Origin: JASHPR01 sp963795055
Lineage (GTDB): Bacteria > Actinomycetota > Actinomycetes > Streptosporangiales > Streptosporangiaceae
Length of the DNA stretch: 64,000 nucleotides
Reading direction: 5' to 3'
NCBI GenBank assembly: GCA_963795055.1
Contig: CAWCGJ010000034.1
Location: forward strand, 1-64,000
In this document: positions 41,263 through 49,972 of the stretch, one piece after another
Layout of the letters: each line of letters opens with the position of its first letter
Position numbering within the stretch: the first letter of the stretch is position 1
Program-made: the position numbers and the translations under genes
Notes under the pieces: model-generated
Seen by the model: only the letters and a program-made list of their open reading frames with translations
Database searches by the model: none
Told to the model about the DNA's origin: nothing

Positions 41263-43851
41263 ATGACCAGAGCGCTGCGGGCACGGCTGACCAGGGGGGA
41301 TCGGGCCTGGCTGACCCCGGGGGATCGCCGGTCGGAACACACCGACAGGTCAGGCCGGCCCTCGCGCCGCCGACCCGGTCCCCGGATGATCGCCGCGCTG
41401 GCCATGGCCGGCGGTCTGGCCCTGTCCCTGGTGTCGCCGGGCGGCGCGGTCGCTTTCGGCTCCGTCGCGACGGCCCCGAAGGCGGTGACCGTGGCACCGG
41501 GTGCGGTGGCGGCCGGGCCCGGCTCGCTCGCGGCGCTGGCCGCGCGGTTCGGGGCGCTGCGAGGGGAGTCCGCCCGGCTGGCCGGGACCGGGCGGGCGGC
41601 GCCGGAGCCGCTCGCCGACGTGGCGACGGCCGGGTCCGGCCACGGGCGCGGGTTTGTCGTGCTGGGCGGAAGCCCGGGGGTCCCGGTCGGGAACCCGCGG
41701 ACGCACACGCTCTACGTGCCGATCCAGTGCACGAACAGCACCTGCGCGACGCCTGCCCGCGTGGTGGACGTGATCAGCACCGCGAGGTGCAACGTGAAGG
41801 TGCTGTCGGGTTGCCGGGTGGTGGCCCGGGCCAGGGTGGGCATCAGCCCGCTGGCGGCCGCGATCGACCCCCGGACCGACACCGTTTACGTGGTGAACGG
41901 GACCAGCAACACGGTCTCGGTGCTGAACGGCGCCCGGTGCAACGCGCAGGTGACCAGCGGCTGCGCCCGGCCGGTGGCCACGGTCAGGGTCGGGACATTC
42001 CCGGTCGCCGCGGTCGTGAACCCGGCCACGCGCACACTGTACGTGGCCAACCTCGGCGGCGGCAGCCTATCGGTGATCAACGCGGCGGCGTGCAACGCCC
42101 GGACGACGCGGGGGTGCTCGCGGCCGGCCCGGACGGTGCCGGTCAAGGCGGGCCCGGACTGGGTCGACGTGGACGCGGCGACCGACACCGTGTACACGGC
42201 GAACAGCGGCACGTCGGGCAACGGGGACACCGTGTCGGTGATCAACGGGGCCGCGTGCAACGGGCACGCCGGCCGCGGCTGCCGGGTCCGGGCCACCGTC
42301 ACGGTGGGCGTCAGCCCGTTCGCGGTGGCCGTCGACCAGGCCAGCGACGCCGTTTACGTCGCCAACTTCGTCAATGAGTCCAACGGCGGATCGGTGTCGG
42401 TCATTGACGGCGCCCTGTGCAACGCCGAGGACACCTCGGGCTGCGGCGATACCCCACCGGCCGTGCCCACCGGCATCGGGACCGGCTTCGTGGCCGTCGA
42501 CCAGCCGCTGCACACCGTGTTCGCCGTCAACCAGGGCGATGACACGCTGTCGGCGATCGGCACCCGCACCTGCGGGGCGGCGGTGACCACCGGCTGCGGC
42601 GCCCGGCCGCCGAACCAGCAGGCCGCACCCGTGCAGGGTCCCGGATTTGCCCCGTTCCCGAACGCCTTCGCGCTGGTCCCCGGCACCGGAACCGCCTACG
42701 TCGTCAATGTCGGCGGCGAGAGCATCCTGTCGGTGACCGGCATCGGCCGCTGCAACGCCGTCAACACCTCCGGCTGCCGCGCCGAAACGCCGACCGTGCC
42801 CGAGGGCGAGTTCCTGATGTCGGTGGATCCGGCCACGAACACCATCTACGCCGGTAGCCTCACCAAGCCGCAGATCGACGTGATCAACGGCGCGGCCTGC
42901 AACGCCACGCTCCTGTCCGGATGTGGCCCGGTCGCGACGATCCCGGTGCCCGACCCGCAGGCCAACGTCGGGGCGATCGACGAGGCCACCCATACGCTCT
43001 ACGCCGCGGACGAGGCGCAGGCCGGCACCGTCATGGTGATCAACACCGCGACCTGCAACGCCGACGTCACAACCGGCTGCGCCCAGCACCCGCCGATGGT
43101 CAAGATCGGCGCGTTCCCGAGCCCGCCGGCCTTGAACCCCGCCACCCACACCCTGTACGTCTCATACGGCAACGCCGGGAACAGGGTTGCGGTCGTCGAC
43201 GCCGCGACCTGCAACGCCGCCGACACTTCCGGCTGCGGGCAGGTCCCGGCCGTGGTCAAGGTCGGCCAGGGCACGTTCGCCCTAGCCGTCAGCACCGCGA
43301 CCGACACCATCTACGGTCCGAACTCGGGGTCCGGGCTCAACGGCGACACCGTATCGGTGATCAACGGGGCGACCTGCAACGCCACCAGCCACGTCGGCTG
43401 CGGGCACCTCGCCGCCACCGCGAAGGTCGGGCTCGGCCCGGCCGGAGTCGCCGTCAACGACCGCACCCACACCGTCTACGTCGTCAACAACGCCGACGGC
43501 GACTCCCCCGGCACCGTGTCGGTCATCAACGCCGCCACCTGCAACGGCACCGACACCGCCGGCTGCGGCGGGCCGTTCCCCGTCATGGCCACCGGCAACT
43601 CACCGCTGCTCATCGCGGCGGACACCCGCACCGGCGTCCTGTACGTCACCGACTTCTCCAGCGCCTCGGTCACCGTCCTGGACGGGTCACGGTGCAACGC
43701 CGAGATCACCGCCGGCTGCCGCCGGGGCGCCCGCGGACAGGCGGTCGGCTCCGGCCCGTTCGGCATCGCGGTAAACCCGCGCACCCGCACCGTCTACGTC
43801 GGTAACACCTACCTGCCCGGATCCCTGTCTGTCTTCGCCGCCGGCCGCTAG
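41263..43851 (+). CDS. secreted beta-propeller with 13 Cys-pair repeats
   Basis: An 862-aa exported protein. After an unusually long basic N-region (about 40 residues) comes a signal segment (MIAALAMAGGLALSLVSPGG). Then 13 repeats of about 50 residues each carry TDTVYVVN-like strands (YVTN type), a SVIN-GA strand and a Cys-Asn-x(6)-Gly-Cys box, for example RCNAQVTSGC, LCNAEDTSGC and TCNAADTSGC. Each box would close one disulfide in the loop of a blade. Thirteen blades suggest two stacked propellers. It starts 82 bp after the membrane SARP gene, ATG after GGGGAGGG, likely in one unit. Ligand unknown. Confidence 0.85.
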   Translation: MTRALRARLTRGDRAWLTPGDRRSEHTDRSGRPSRRRPGPRMIAALAMAGGLALSLVSPGGAVAFGSVATAPKAVTVAPGAVAAGPGSLAALAARFGALRGESARLAGTGRAAPEPLADVATAGSGHGRGFVVLGGSPGVPVGNPRTHTLYVPIQCTNSTCATPARVVDVISTARCNVKVLSGCRVVARARVGISPLAAAIDPRTDTVYVVNGTSNTVSVLNGARCNAQVTSGCARPVATVRVGTFPVAAVVNPATRTLYVANLGGGSLSVINAAACNARTTRGCSRPARTVPVKAGPDWVDVDAATDTVYTANSGTSGNGDTVSVINGAACNGHAGRGCRVRATVTVGVSPFAVAVDQASDAVYVANFVNESNGGSVSVIDGALCNAEDTSGCGDTPPAVPTGIGTGFVAVDQPLHTVFAVNQGDDTLSAIGTRTCGAAVTTGCGARPPNQQAAPVQGPGFAPFPNAFALVPGTGTAYVVNVGGESILSVTGIGRCNAVNTSGCRAETPTVPEGEFLMSVDPATNTIYAGSLTKPQIDVINGAACNATLLSGCGPVATIPVPDPQANVGAIDEATHTLYAADEAQAGTVMVINTATCNADVTTGCAQHPPMVKIGAFPSPPALNPATHTLYVSYGNAGNRVAVVDAATCNAADTSGCGQVPAVVKVGQGTFALAVSTATDTIYGPNSGSGLNGDTVSVINGATCNATSHVGCGHLAATAKVGLGPAGVAVNDRTHTVYVVNNADGDSPGTVSVINAATCNGTDTAGCGGPFPVMATGNSPLLIAADTRTGVLYVTDFSSASVTVLDGSRCNAEITAGCRRGARGQAVGSGPFGIAVNPRTRTVYVGNTYLPGSLSVFAAGR

Positions 43852-43906
43852 TAACGGGTGGCGCGTCCCTGGGCCGCTGGGCCGTGTTCTGGCAGGCTAC
43901 GGTGTT

Positions 43907-44353
43907 ATGAGCGACAGCCCGCCTGACCTGCACATGCTCAACCTCGTGGTGGATGACATGGGGGCCACCCTGGATTTCTACCGTCGGCTGGGGGTCGCGG
44001 TGCCAGACGGCGACGACGCGGCCGGTTACCACGTGCAGCTGCGAATGCCGGGCGGGTTCAGCCTGGAACTGGACACCGCCGAGTCTGCGCGCCTCTGGCA
44101 CGCGGCCTGGCGCGCCGATCCGGCGAGTGCGAGCGTGGTCGTCGGGTTCTCGCTCCCGACCCGGGAGGCGGTTGACGAGCGTTACTTTGAGCTGACCTCC
44201 GTTGGCTATGCGGGCCGGCAGCCGCCCTTCGACGCCTTCTGGGGAGCGCGGTACGCGATCGTGGCCGATCCCGACGGCCATGACGTCGGCCTAATGAGCC
44301 CGATCGACGAATCCCGCCGCACCTGGCCGCCGCAGGAATCCCCGGCTACCTGA
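43907..44353 (+). CDS. VOC (glyoxalase-fold) family protein
   Basis: A 148-aa VOC superfamily protein with two beta-alpha-beta-beta-beta modules. LHMLNLVVDDMGATLDFYRR opens the first, and RYAIVADPDGHDVGLMSP closes the second. Candidate metal-site residues are His9 and the final Glu-less strand, so enzymatic metal binding is uncertain; it may be a binding protein instead, as in bleomycin-resistance-like members. It stands between the propeller gene and a universal stress protein gene. Confidence 0.82.
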   Translation: MSDSPPDLHMLNLVVDDMGATLDFYRRLGVAVPDGDDAAGYHVQLRMPGGFSLELDTAESARLWHAAWRADPASASVVVGFSLPTREAVDERYFELTSVGYAGRQPPFDAFWGARYAIVADPDGHDVGLMSPIDESRRTWPPQESPAT

Positions 44354-44461
44354 CGGGGTGGTGGCAGCATCCGCCGCGGGCCAGCAAGCCCGCTCTATCC
44401 GGCGGGCGGAATAAGGCGCTGGCCACCGGTAAGATCCCGGCTGAGGGAGGGAGCGCTTCAG

Positions 44462-44890
44462 GTGTTTGAGACCGTGGTGGTGGGTGCGGACGATTCCCCG
44501 ACAGCCGCCGAAGCCGTGCAGCAGGCGATCGAGCTGGTCAAGCTGACCGGCGGTCGGCTGCACATCGTGACCGCCTACAAGCCGCAGCAGTTCGGGTCGG
44601 GGACGAGCGGCGTCGACCAGTTCCTGAAATCGCTGGGCTCGAACCACCTGGCCGATTCCCTGCTGGCCGAGCTCGGATCCCGGGCCAGGATCGCCGGCGT
44701 TGACGCGGAGACCCACGCCAAGACCGGTGCTCCCGCCGACGCGATCTGCGAGGTCGCCACGCAGGTGAAGGCCGACGTCATCGTGGTCGGCAACAAGGGC
44801 ATGACGGGCGTGCGCCGCGTCCTGGGCAGCGTCCCGAATTCGGTGGCGCACCAGGCGCCCTGCGCGGTGCTGATCGCCTTCACGAGCTGA
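44462..44890 (+). CDS. universal stress protein (UspA family)
   Basis: A 142-aa single-domain UspA protein. The ATP-binding signature is complete: FETVVVGADDSPTAAEAVQ at the N-terminus, and VVGNKGMTGVRRVLGSVPNS (Gly-x2-Gly-x9-Gly-Ser) near the end. GTG start after GGAGGGAGCG. It lies 18 bp before the cyclase/ATPase regulator gene, so they may be co-transcribed. Such proteins often act in dormancy or stress; the partner is unknown. Confidence 0.9.
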   Translation: MFETVVVGADDSPTAAEAVQQAIELVKLTGGRLHIVTAYKPQQFGSGTSGVDQFLKSLGSNHLADSLLAELGSRARIAGVDAETHAKTGAPADAICEVATQVKADVIVVGNKGMTGVRRVLGSVPNSVAHQAPCAVLIAFTS

Positions 44891-44908
44891 CCGGCCCGGG
44901 GACATGCG

Positions 44909-47900
44909 GTGCTGACCTGCGCGAACTGCGGGCACAGGAATCCGCCCGATGCCCGGTTCTGCAACCGCTGCGCGAGCCCGCTGACGGCGGCCGCGCCGCC
45001 GGAGCAGCTGAAAACCATCACGGTCTTGTTCGCCGACGTGACCGGTTCAACCGAGCTCGGAGAGCGGCTCGATCCCGAGGCGCTGCGCCGGGTGATGGAG
45101 CGGTACTTCGAGTTCGCGCAGCGGGTCATCACGCGCCACGGCGGCACCGTCGAGAAATTCATCGGCGACGCGGTGATGGCCGTCTTCGGCGTGCCGGTCA
45201 TCCACGAGGACGATGCGCTCCGGGCCGTCCGCGCAGCCGCGGACCTGCGCGCCGAGTTGCCGGGGCTCAACGTTGAGCTGCGGCGGGATCACGACGCGAC
45301 CCTGCAGCTGCGGACCGGGGTCAACACCGGTGAGGCGGTGACCGCGATCGATGACTGGCTGGCCGTGGGCGATGCCGTGAACGTCGCCGCGCGCCTGGAG
45401 CAGGCGGCCGCGCCGGGCGAGATCTTGCTGGGGCCCGAGACGGTTGACCTGGTGCGGGACGCGGTCCGTCTCGAGGCGCTCGAGCCGATGGCGCTGAAGG
45501 GCAAGTCCGGTCCGGTGGCCGTCCACCGGCTGGTCGAGGTGCTCGTCAAGGCGGGATCGCCGCGCAGGCTGCTGGAAACCCCCATGGTGGGCCGGGCCCA
45601 CCAGCTCCGGATGGTCGAGGACGCGTACGCGAACGTCGTCCGGGAACGCACCTGCGGCCTGTTCACGCTGCTCGGTGTCGCGGGCGTGGGCAAGTCCCGG
45701 CTGTCGGCCGAGTTCACCGCCGGGCTCGACGCGACGGTCGTGCGCGGCCGCTGCCTGTCCTACGGGGAGGGGATCAGCTACTGGCCCGTGGCGGAGGTGG
45801 TGAGACAGCTACTGGCCAGCCCGGGCCTGGGCGAGGCCCTGACCGGCAGCGCGGACCAAGCTCGCGCGATCCGTGCGCTGCTCGGTGAGTCCGCCCCCGC
45901 CGGAACCTCGGCCGAGATCGCCTGGGCCGTGCGCAAGCTGCTGGAACGGGCCGCCGCGCTGCGGCCCCTGGTGGTGGTCCTCGACGACATCCACTGGGGC
46001 GAGCCGACGTTCCTGGACCTGGTCGAGCAGGTGGCGGACCTGAGCCGCGGCGCTCCGGTGCTCCTGCTGTGCCTGGCCCGGCCCGAGCTGCTGGACCGCC
46101 GGCCCGCCTGGGGCGGGGGGAAGCTGAACGCGACCACGGTGCTGCTGGAGCCGCTGAACTCCGACGAGGCCGGCGAGCTGATCGAGCGGCTGCTGCCCGC
46201 GGCGGCCGTGACCGATCCCGCGCTGCGGACCCGGGCGCTCGAGGCAGCGGCCGGCAACCCGCTGTTCCTGGAAGAGATCGCGGCGGTCGCCGCCTCGTCG
46301 GGAGGCAACGTCCTGGTGCCGCCGACGATCCAGGCGCTGCTGGCCGCGCGCCTCGACCAGCTCGACCCCGCGGAGCGCCGGGTACTCGAGCGCGGCTCGG
46401 TCGAGGGCAACTCGTTCCACCGCGGCGCGGTCGAAGCCCTCGGGCCCGAGGAGACCTCGGTCCCGGCCAAGCTCGTCACGCTGGTGCGCAAGGACCTCGT
46501 GCGGCCGGACGAGGCCACCTTCCCCGGAGACGACGCGTTCCGGTTCCGGCATCTGCTGATCCGCGACGCCGCGTACGACGGCCTGCCGAAGTCGGTGCGG
46601 GCCCGGCTGCACGAAACGTTCGCGAACTGGCTGGACGAGCGGGCCAGCGATCTCGCCGAGCGCGACGAGATCATCGGCTACCACCTCGAGCAGGCCTGCC
46701 GTTACCGGCGAGAGCTCGGGTCGGTCGACGTGGCCGCCCGGGCCATGGCCACCGCGGCGGTCGGCCGGCTCGAGTCGGCGGGCCGACGCGCACTCGAAAG
46801 GGGAGACGCCGGGGCCGCCCTGAACCTCCTGGAACGCGCCAGCAGCCTGGGTACCCCTGGCCGGGTCGACATCTCCCTGGAGCTGAGCGTCGTCTGGGCC
46901 ATGTTCCAGGTCGGCCGGTTCTCCGACGCAGCGGCCCGGGCCGGCGCGGCCTCGTCCCGGGCGGCCGAGGCCGGGGACCGCATCGGCCAGCTCCGGGCCG
47001 AGCTTGCCCGCCTCTACCTGCTGGCGCACCTGGATCCCGAGGGGCGGCTGGCCCAGCTTGACGAGCTCATCGAGCGGGCCCGGCCGGTGTTCGAGCAAGC
47101 CGGCGACCACGCCGCCCTCGGGTCGCTGAGCATGGCCACCTGGGCCCTCGAGCACAACCGGTGCCGGTTCGGCGCCGCGGCCGACGCGGCCATCCAGGCC
47201 GCCGAGCACGCGGCCGCGGCCGGCGAGCAGTACCTGGCGACCTGGTGCCGGACCAACGCCGCCGCGGGCGTCGCCTTCGGCCCGATGCCGGTCACCGAAG
47301 CGCTCGAGTGGATCGATCGGCAGGCGGCGCTGCTCGAGAAACCGCCCACCTGGCGCGAATTCTGGCAGGCCCGGCTCCTTCCGCTGGTCGGCCGCTTCGA
47401 CGAGGCGCGAGCCGCGCACCGGTCGGACGTGGAGCAGATGGCCGAGCTCGGCGACCGGGTCGGCGCCGCCCTCGACAACGGCTGGGAGATCGAAATGCAG
47501 GCCGGCCAGTTCGACCGGGCCGTGGAGGCGGGCCGGCAGGCCTGCCGGCGGCTGGAGGAGATGGGCGAACGCGCCTACTGGTCGACGAAGGCCTGCGAGG
47601 TGGCCGAGGCGCTGTACCGCCTCGGCCGTTACGAGGAAGCCGAGACCTGGGCCCAGCAGGCCGCGGACGTCGGCGCCAGCGACGACGCCATCACGCAGCT
47701 GATGAGCCGGGAGGTGCTGGCCAAGGTGGCCGCCCGCCGGGGCCAGTTCGAGCAGGCGCGCGCGGTGGCGGCCGAGGCCCTCGCGATAGCCGACGGAATG
47801 GACGCGCCGCTTTCCCAGGGTGATGCGTGCCTCGATGTGGCGGAGGTGCTCTGGCTGGCCGGCGATCACTCCGGGGCCATACGGCACGCCGAGCGCGCGG

Positions 47901-48001
47901 CGTCGTTCTACCAGCGCAAGGGCGCGACCGTCCCCCGGGACCGGGCCCTGCGGTTCGTCGAGGCCGTGGCCAGCGACCGGGGTGACGCGCCAGCCACCTG
48001 A
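44909..48001 (+). CDS. zinc-ribbon class III adenylate cyclase/AAA-ATPase regulator with TPR tail
   Basis: A 1030-aa multidomain protein. A zinc ribbon (CANCGHRNPPDARFCNRC, four Cys) leads to a class III cyclase domain (about 35-210). Its catalytic residues look intact: metal Asp in FADVTGST and in FIGDAVMAVFG, and the Asn/Arg pair in VGDAVNVAARLE. Then comes an AAA_16-type ATPase (VAGVGKSRLSAEF; DDIHWGEPTFLDLVE) and a TPR-rich C-terminal half. It probably makes cAMP under control of the ATPase/TPR sensor; family members are common in actinomycetes with unknown inputs. GTG start; 18 bp after the Usp gene. Confidence 0.9.
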   Translation: MLTCANCGHRNPPDARFCNRCASPLTAAAPPEQLKTITVLFADVTGSTELGERLDPEALRRVMERYFEFAQRVITRHGGTVEKFIGDAVMAVFGVPVIHEDDALRAVRAAADLRAELPGLNVELRRDHDATLQLRTGVNTGEAVTAIDDWLAVGDAVNVAARLEQAAAPGEILLGPETVDLVRDAVRLEALEPMALKGKSGPVAVHRLVEVLVKAGSPRRLLETPMVGRAHQLRMVEDAYANVVRERTCGLFTLLGVAGVGKSRLSAEFTAGLDATVVRGRCLSYGEGISYWPVAEVVRQLLASPGLGEALTGSADQARAIRALLGESAPAGTSAEIAWAVRKLLERAAALRPLVVVLDDIHWGEPTFLDLVEQVADLSRGAPVLLLCLARPELLDRRPAWGGGKLNATTVLLEPLNSDEAGELIERLLPAAAVTDPALRTRALEAAAGNPLFLEEIAAVAASSGGNVLVPPTIQALLAARLDQLDPAERRVLERGSVEGNSFHRGAVEALGPEETSVPAKLVTLVRKDLVRPDEATFPGDDAFRFRHLLIRDAAYDGLPKSVRARLHETFANWLDERASDLAERDEIIGYHLEQACRYRRELGSVDVAARAMATAAVGRLESAGRRALERGDAGAALNLLERASSLGTPGRVDISLELSVVWAMFQVGRFSDAAARAGAASSRAAEAGDRIGQLRAELARLYLLAHLDPEGRLAQLDELIERARPVFEQAGDHAALGSLSMATWALEHNRCRFGAAADAAIQAAEHAAAAGEQYLATWCRTNAAAGVAFGPMPVTEALEWIDRQAALLEKPPTWREFWQARLLPLVGRFDEARAAHRSDVEQMAELGDRVGAALDNGWEIEMQAGQFDRAVEAGRQACRRLEEMGERAYWSTKACEVAEALYRLGRYEEAETWAQQAADVGASDDAITQLMSREVLAKVAARRGQFEQARAVAAEALAIADGMDAPLSQGDACLDVAEVLWLAGDHSGAIRHAERAASFYQRKGATVPRDRALRFVEAVASDRGDAPAT

Positions 48002-48026
48002 CCGCCGCGGGCGGCCGCGGGCCAGC

Positions 48027-48147
48027 TCACTTGAGCAGCTTCTGCACCTCGCGGAACCTCGGGTGCCGGGCGTCGCGCAGCCATTCGAACAGCACCATCT
48101 CCGAGGTCGACCAGCAGCAGCACGCCGGCCTCGGCGGTGAGCAGCAC
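48027..48147 (-). pseudogene. possible C-terminal gene fragment
   Basis: One minus-strand frame ends SEMVLFEWLRDARHPRFREV and then QKLLK and a stop, which looks like a real protein end rather than random translation. An overlapping frame reads LLTAEAGVLLLVDL just upstream, as if one base had been lost. No N-terminal part is present. I cannot name the family. The remainder of the 48002-48328 gap shows only a YVIRIKG-like fragment near 48285 on the plus strand and the ribosome site of the next gene. Confidence 0.3.
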
Positions 48148-48328
48148 CCGAACAACGCTAGTCCATGGGGCGGCCGGTACCCGGCTGGCCCGCGCCGGGC
48201 GTAAGTTATCGCGTTAACAGGCGGCCCGGTCGGGCCGCGGATGACCTGGGCAGACATGTGAACGAACGGCCCGGCACCTACGTGATCCGAATTAAGGGAC
48301 CTGACTCCTGCGCGATTGGGGACACGCG

Positions 48329-48859
48329 ATGGACAAGAGATGGCTGGCACCGGCCGGACTCGCCGCTGCCGCTTTGATGATCGCCGCATGCGGCAGCTCA
48401 GCCAGCACGACCAGCTCGCCCCCCGCGGCGCCGGCGGCCACGACCTCGGGCGCGGCCGCGGCGAGCGGGACGACGCTGAAGACCGCCACGATCGGCGGGG
48501 TCACCGTGCTGACCAACGCCCAGGGGTTCACCCTGTACTGGTTCGCCCCGGACACCCCCACCACGTCGAAGTGCAACGGCTCGTGCGCCACGTTCTGGCC
48601 GCCGGTCAAGGGACCGGCCACCGCCGGGTCGGGCGTCACCGGCAAGCTCGGCACGATCACCCGGGCCGACGGCTCCACCCAGGCCACCTACAACGGGCAC
48701 CCGCTGTATACCTACAAGGGCGACACCGCCCCCGGGCAGGACAAGGGCAACGGCCTGAACATCTCCGGCGGATTGTGGCACGACGTCACCGCCACCGGCG
48801 CCGCGGCCCCGGCACCCAGCACGTCGACCAGTTCCGGCAGCGGCGGATACGGATACTGA
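48329..48859 (+). CDS. lipoprotein with Lipoprotein_15-type (COG4315) domain
   Basis: A 176-aa lipoprotein. The signal peptide LAAAALMIAACGSS carries a lipobox with the lipidated Cys at about 21. After a Ser/Thr/Ala linker the domain shows GFTLYWFAPDTPTTSKCNGSC, TFWPPV and YNGHPLYTYKGD. The internal CNGSC pair is the family form. The C-terminus ends in a Ser/Gly linker and YGY, the same end as the paralog at 11514, which lacks the lipobox and both cysteines. Anchored on the outer membrane face. Function of the family is not known. Confidence 0.88.
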   Translation: MDKRWLAPAGLAAAALMIAACGSSASTTSSPPAAPAATTSGAAAASGTTLKTATIGGVTVLTNAQGFTLYWFAPDTPTTSKCNGSCATFWPPVKGPATAGSGVTGKLGTITRADGSTQATYNGHPLYTYKGDTAPGQDKGNGLNISGGLWHDVTATGAAAPAPSTSTSSGSGGYGY

Positions 48860-48865
48860 ACCTTG

Positions 48866-49972
48866 TTACGCCCACACCTGGCTCGCGACGCCGGCCACCA
48901 GGGCCAGCTTGGCGGCCTGGTCGGCCGGGCTGATCAGGTTGCCGGCCGCTACCGAGGCGAAGCCGCACTGCGGGCTTATCGCCAGCCGGTCCAGCGGCAC
49001 GAAGCGCGCGGCCTCCTCGATGCGGCCGCGCAGCGTGCCCGCGTCCTCGAGCTGCGGCTTCTTCGTGGTCACCAGGCCGAGCACGACGACGCGATCGTCC
49101 GGCACGTGGCGCAACGGGTCGAAGCCGCCCGACCGCTGGTCGTCGTACTCGAGCAGGAACCGGCCGAACCGGCTGCGCGCGAAGATGCGGGCGAGCGGCT
49201 CGTAGCCGCCTGAGGCGTAGAACCTGGACCTGGAGTTGCCGCGGCAGATGTGCAGCCCGAACGTGACCCCGGGGAAGCCATCGATGATGGCGTTGTCCAT
49301 CTCGATCCCGGCGTCGATCAGCCGGTCGGGATCGCTGCCGCGTTGCCGGAACAGCTCCCGGACCTCGGGGTCGGTCAGCGCGCCGTACTGCGGGGAGTCG
49401 AGCTGGATGTAGCGGCAGCCGAGCCGGACCAGTTCCGACACCTCCCACCGGAGCAGTTCCACCACGTGAGCGTGGTAGTCGTCCCGGGAGGGGTAGGCGT
49501 CCCGGGACAGCCGGTCGTCGTACATGGCCGCGGCCATCTCCGCGCCGGGCATGGCCACCTTCGCCGGCCGCGTGGCCCGGGCCCGCAGGAAGATCCACTC
49601 TTCCAGCGTGCCGGGACTGTGCCGCCGGCGGAGCCTGTCCACCACGACCGGCCGCCGGCCCGGTGACTCCAGGCGGTGGCCGGACTCATCCCGCCACGGC
49701 ATCGCCACGCCGGTGGTCCGGTCGAAGCCGTCCAGCCCGTCGGAGAACGGGGACATCCATGACTCGCGGCGCAGCTCGCCATCGGCGGTCACGTCAAGGC
49801 CGGCGCTCTCCTGGAGCACGATGGCCGACTCGACCGCGGCGTCCTCGATCCGCTTGAACTCGGGCGCGCCCAGCTCACCGGCCGCCCGCCGTCGCCGGGC
49901 CTCGAGGAGTTCCAGCGGCCGGAGCAGGCTGCCGACCCCCTCGGCGTGCCAGTGAGGTTCACTGCCCGCCAT
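48866..49972 (-). CDS. MetE C-terminal-like zinc methyltransferase/transferase family protein
   Basis: A 368-aa protein of the cobalamin-independent methionine synthase (MetE C-terminal, COG0620) family, which also includes epoxyalkane:coenzyme M transferase. Zinc ligands fit: His241 and Cys243 (GLHICRGNSR), Glu275 (LLEYDDQ) and Cys336 (SPQCGFASV). It lacks the MetE N-terminal half, so it is not a standard methionine synthase; it may activate a thiol for alkyl transfer. Its start lies 14 nt inside the end of the LigB-like gene, so both are made together. Substrate unknown. Confidence 0.87.
   Translation of the reverse strand: MAGSEPHWHAEGVGSLLRPLELLEARRRRAAGELGAPEFKRIEDAAVESAIVLQESAGLDVTADGELRRESWMSPFSDGLDGFDRTTGVAMPWRDESGHRLESPGRRPVVVDRLRRRHSPGTLEEWIFLRARATRPAKVAMPGAEMAAAMYDDRLSRDAYPSRDDYHAHVVELLRWEVSELVRLGCRYIQLDSPQYGALTDPEVRELFRQRGSDPDRLIDAGIEMDNAIIDGFPGVTFGLHICRGNSRSRFYASGGYEPLARIFARSRFGRFLLEYDDQRSGGFDPLRHVPDDRVVVLGLVTTKKPQLEDAGTLRGRIEEAARFVPLDRLAISPQCGFASVAAGNLISPADQAAKLALVAGVASQVWA

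Noticed and set aside
41786..43740. Repetitive DNA resembling a CRISPR or minisatellite
   Set aside because: The periodicity is protein-level (13 blades of about 50 residues) with varied codons, no constant direct repeat and no spacers.
42921..43805. 294-codon plus-strand ORF full of Arg in another frame of the propeller gene
   Set aside because: Repetitive because the gene beneath is repetitive; Arg/His-rich shadow, not a separate gene.
45809..47887. 692-codon minus-strand ORF opposite the cyclase/ATPase
   Set aside because: Antisense shadow of a clear multidomain protein; no motifs of its own.
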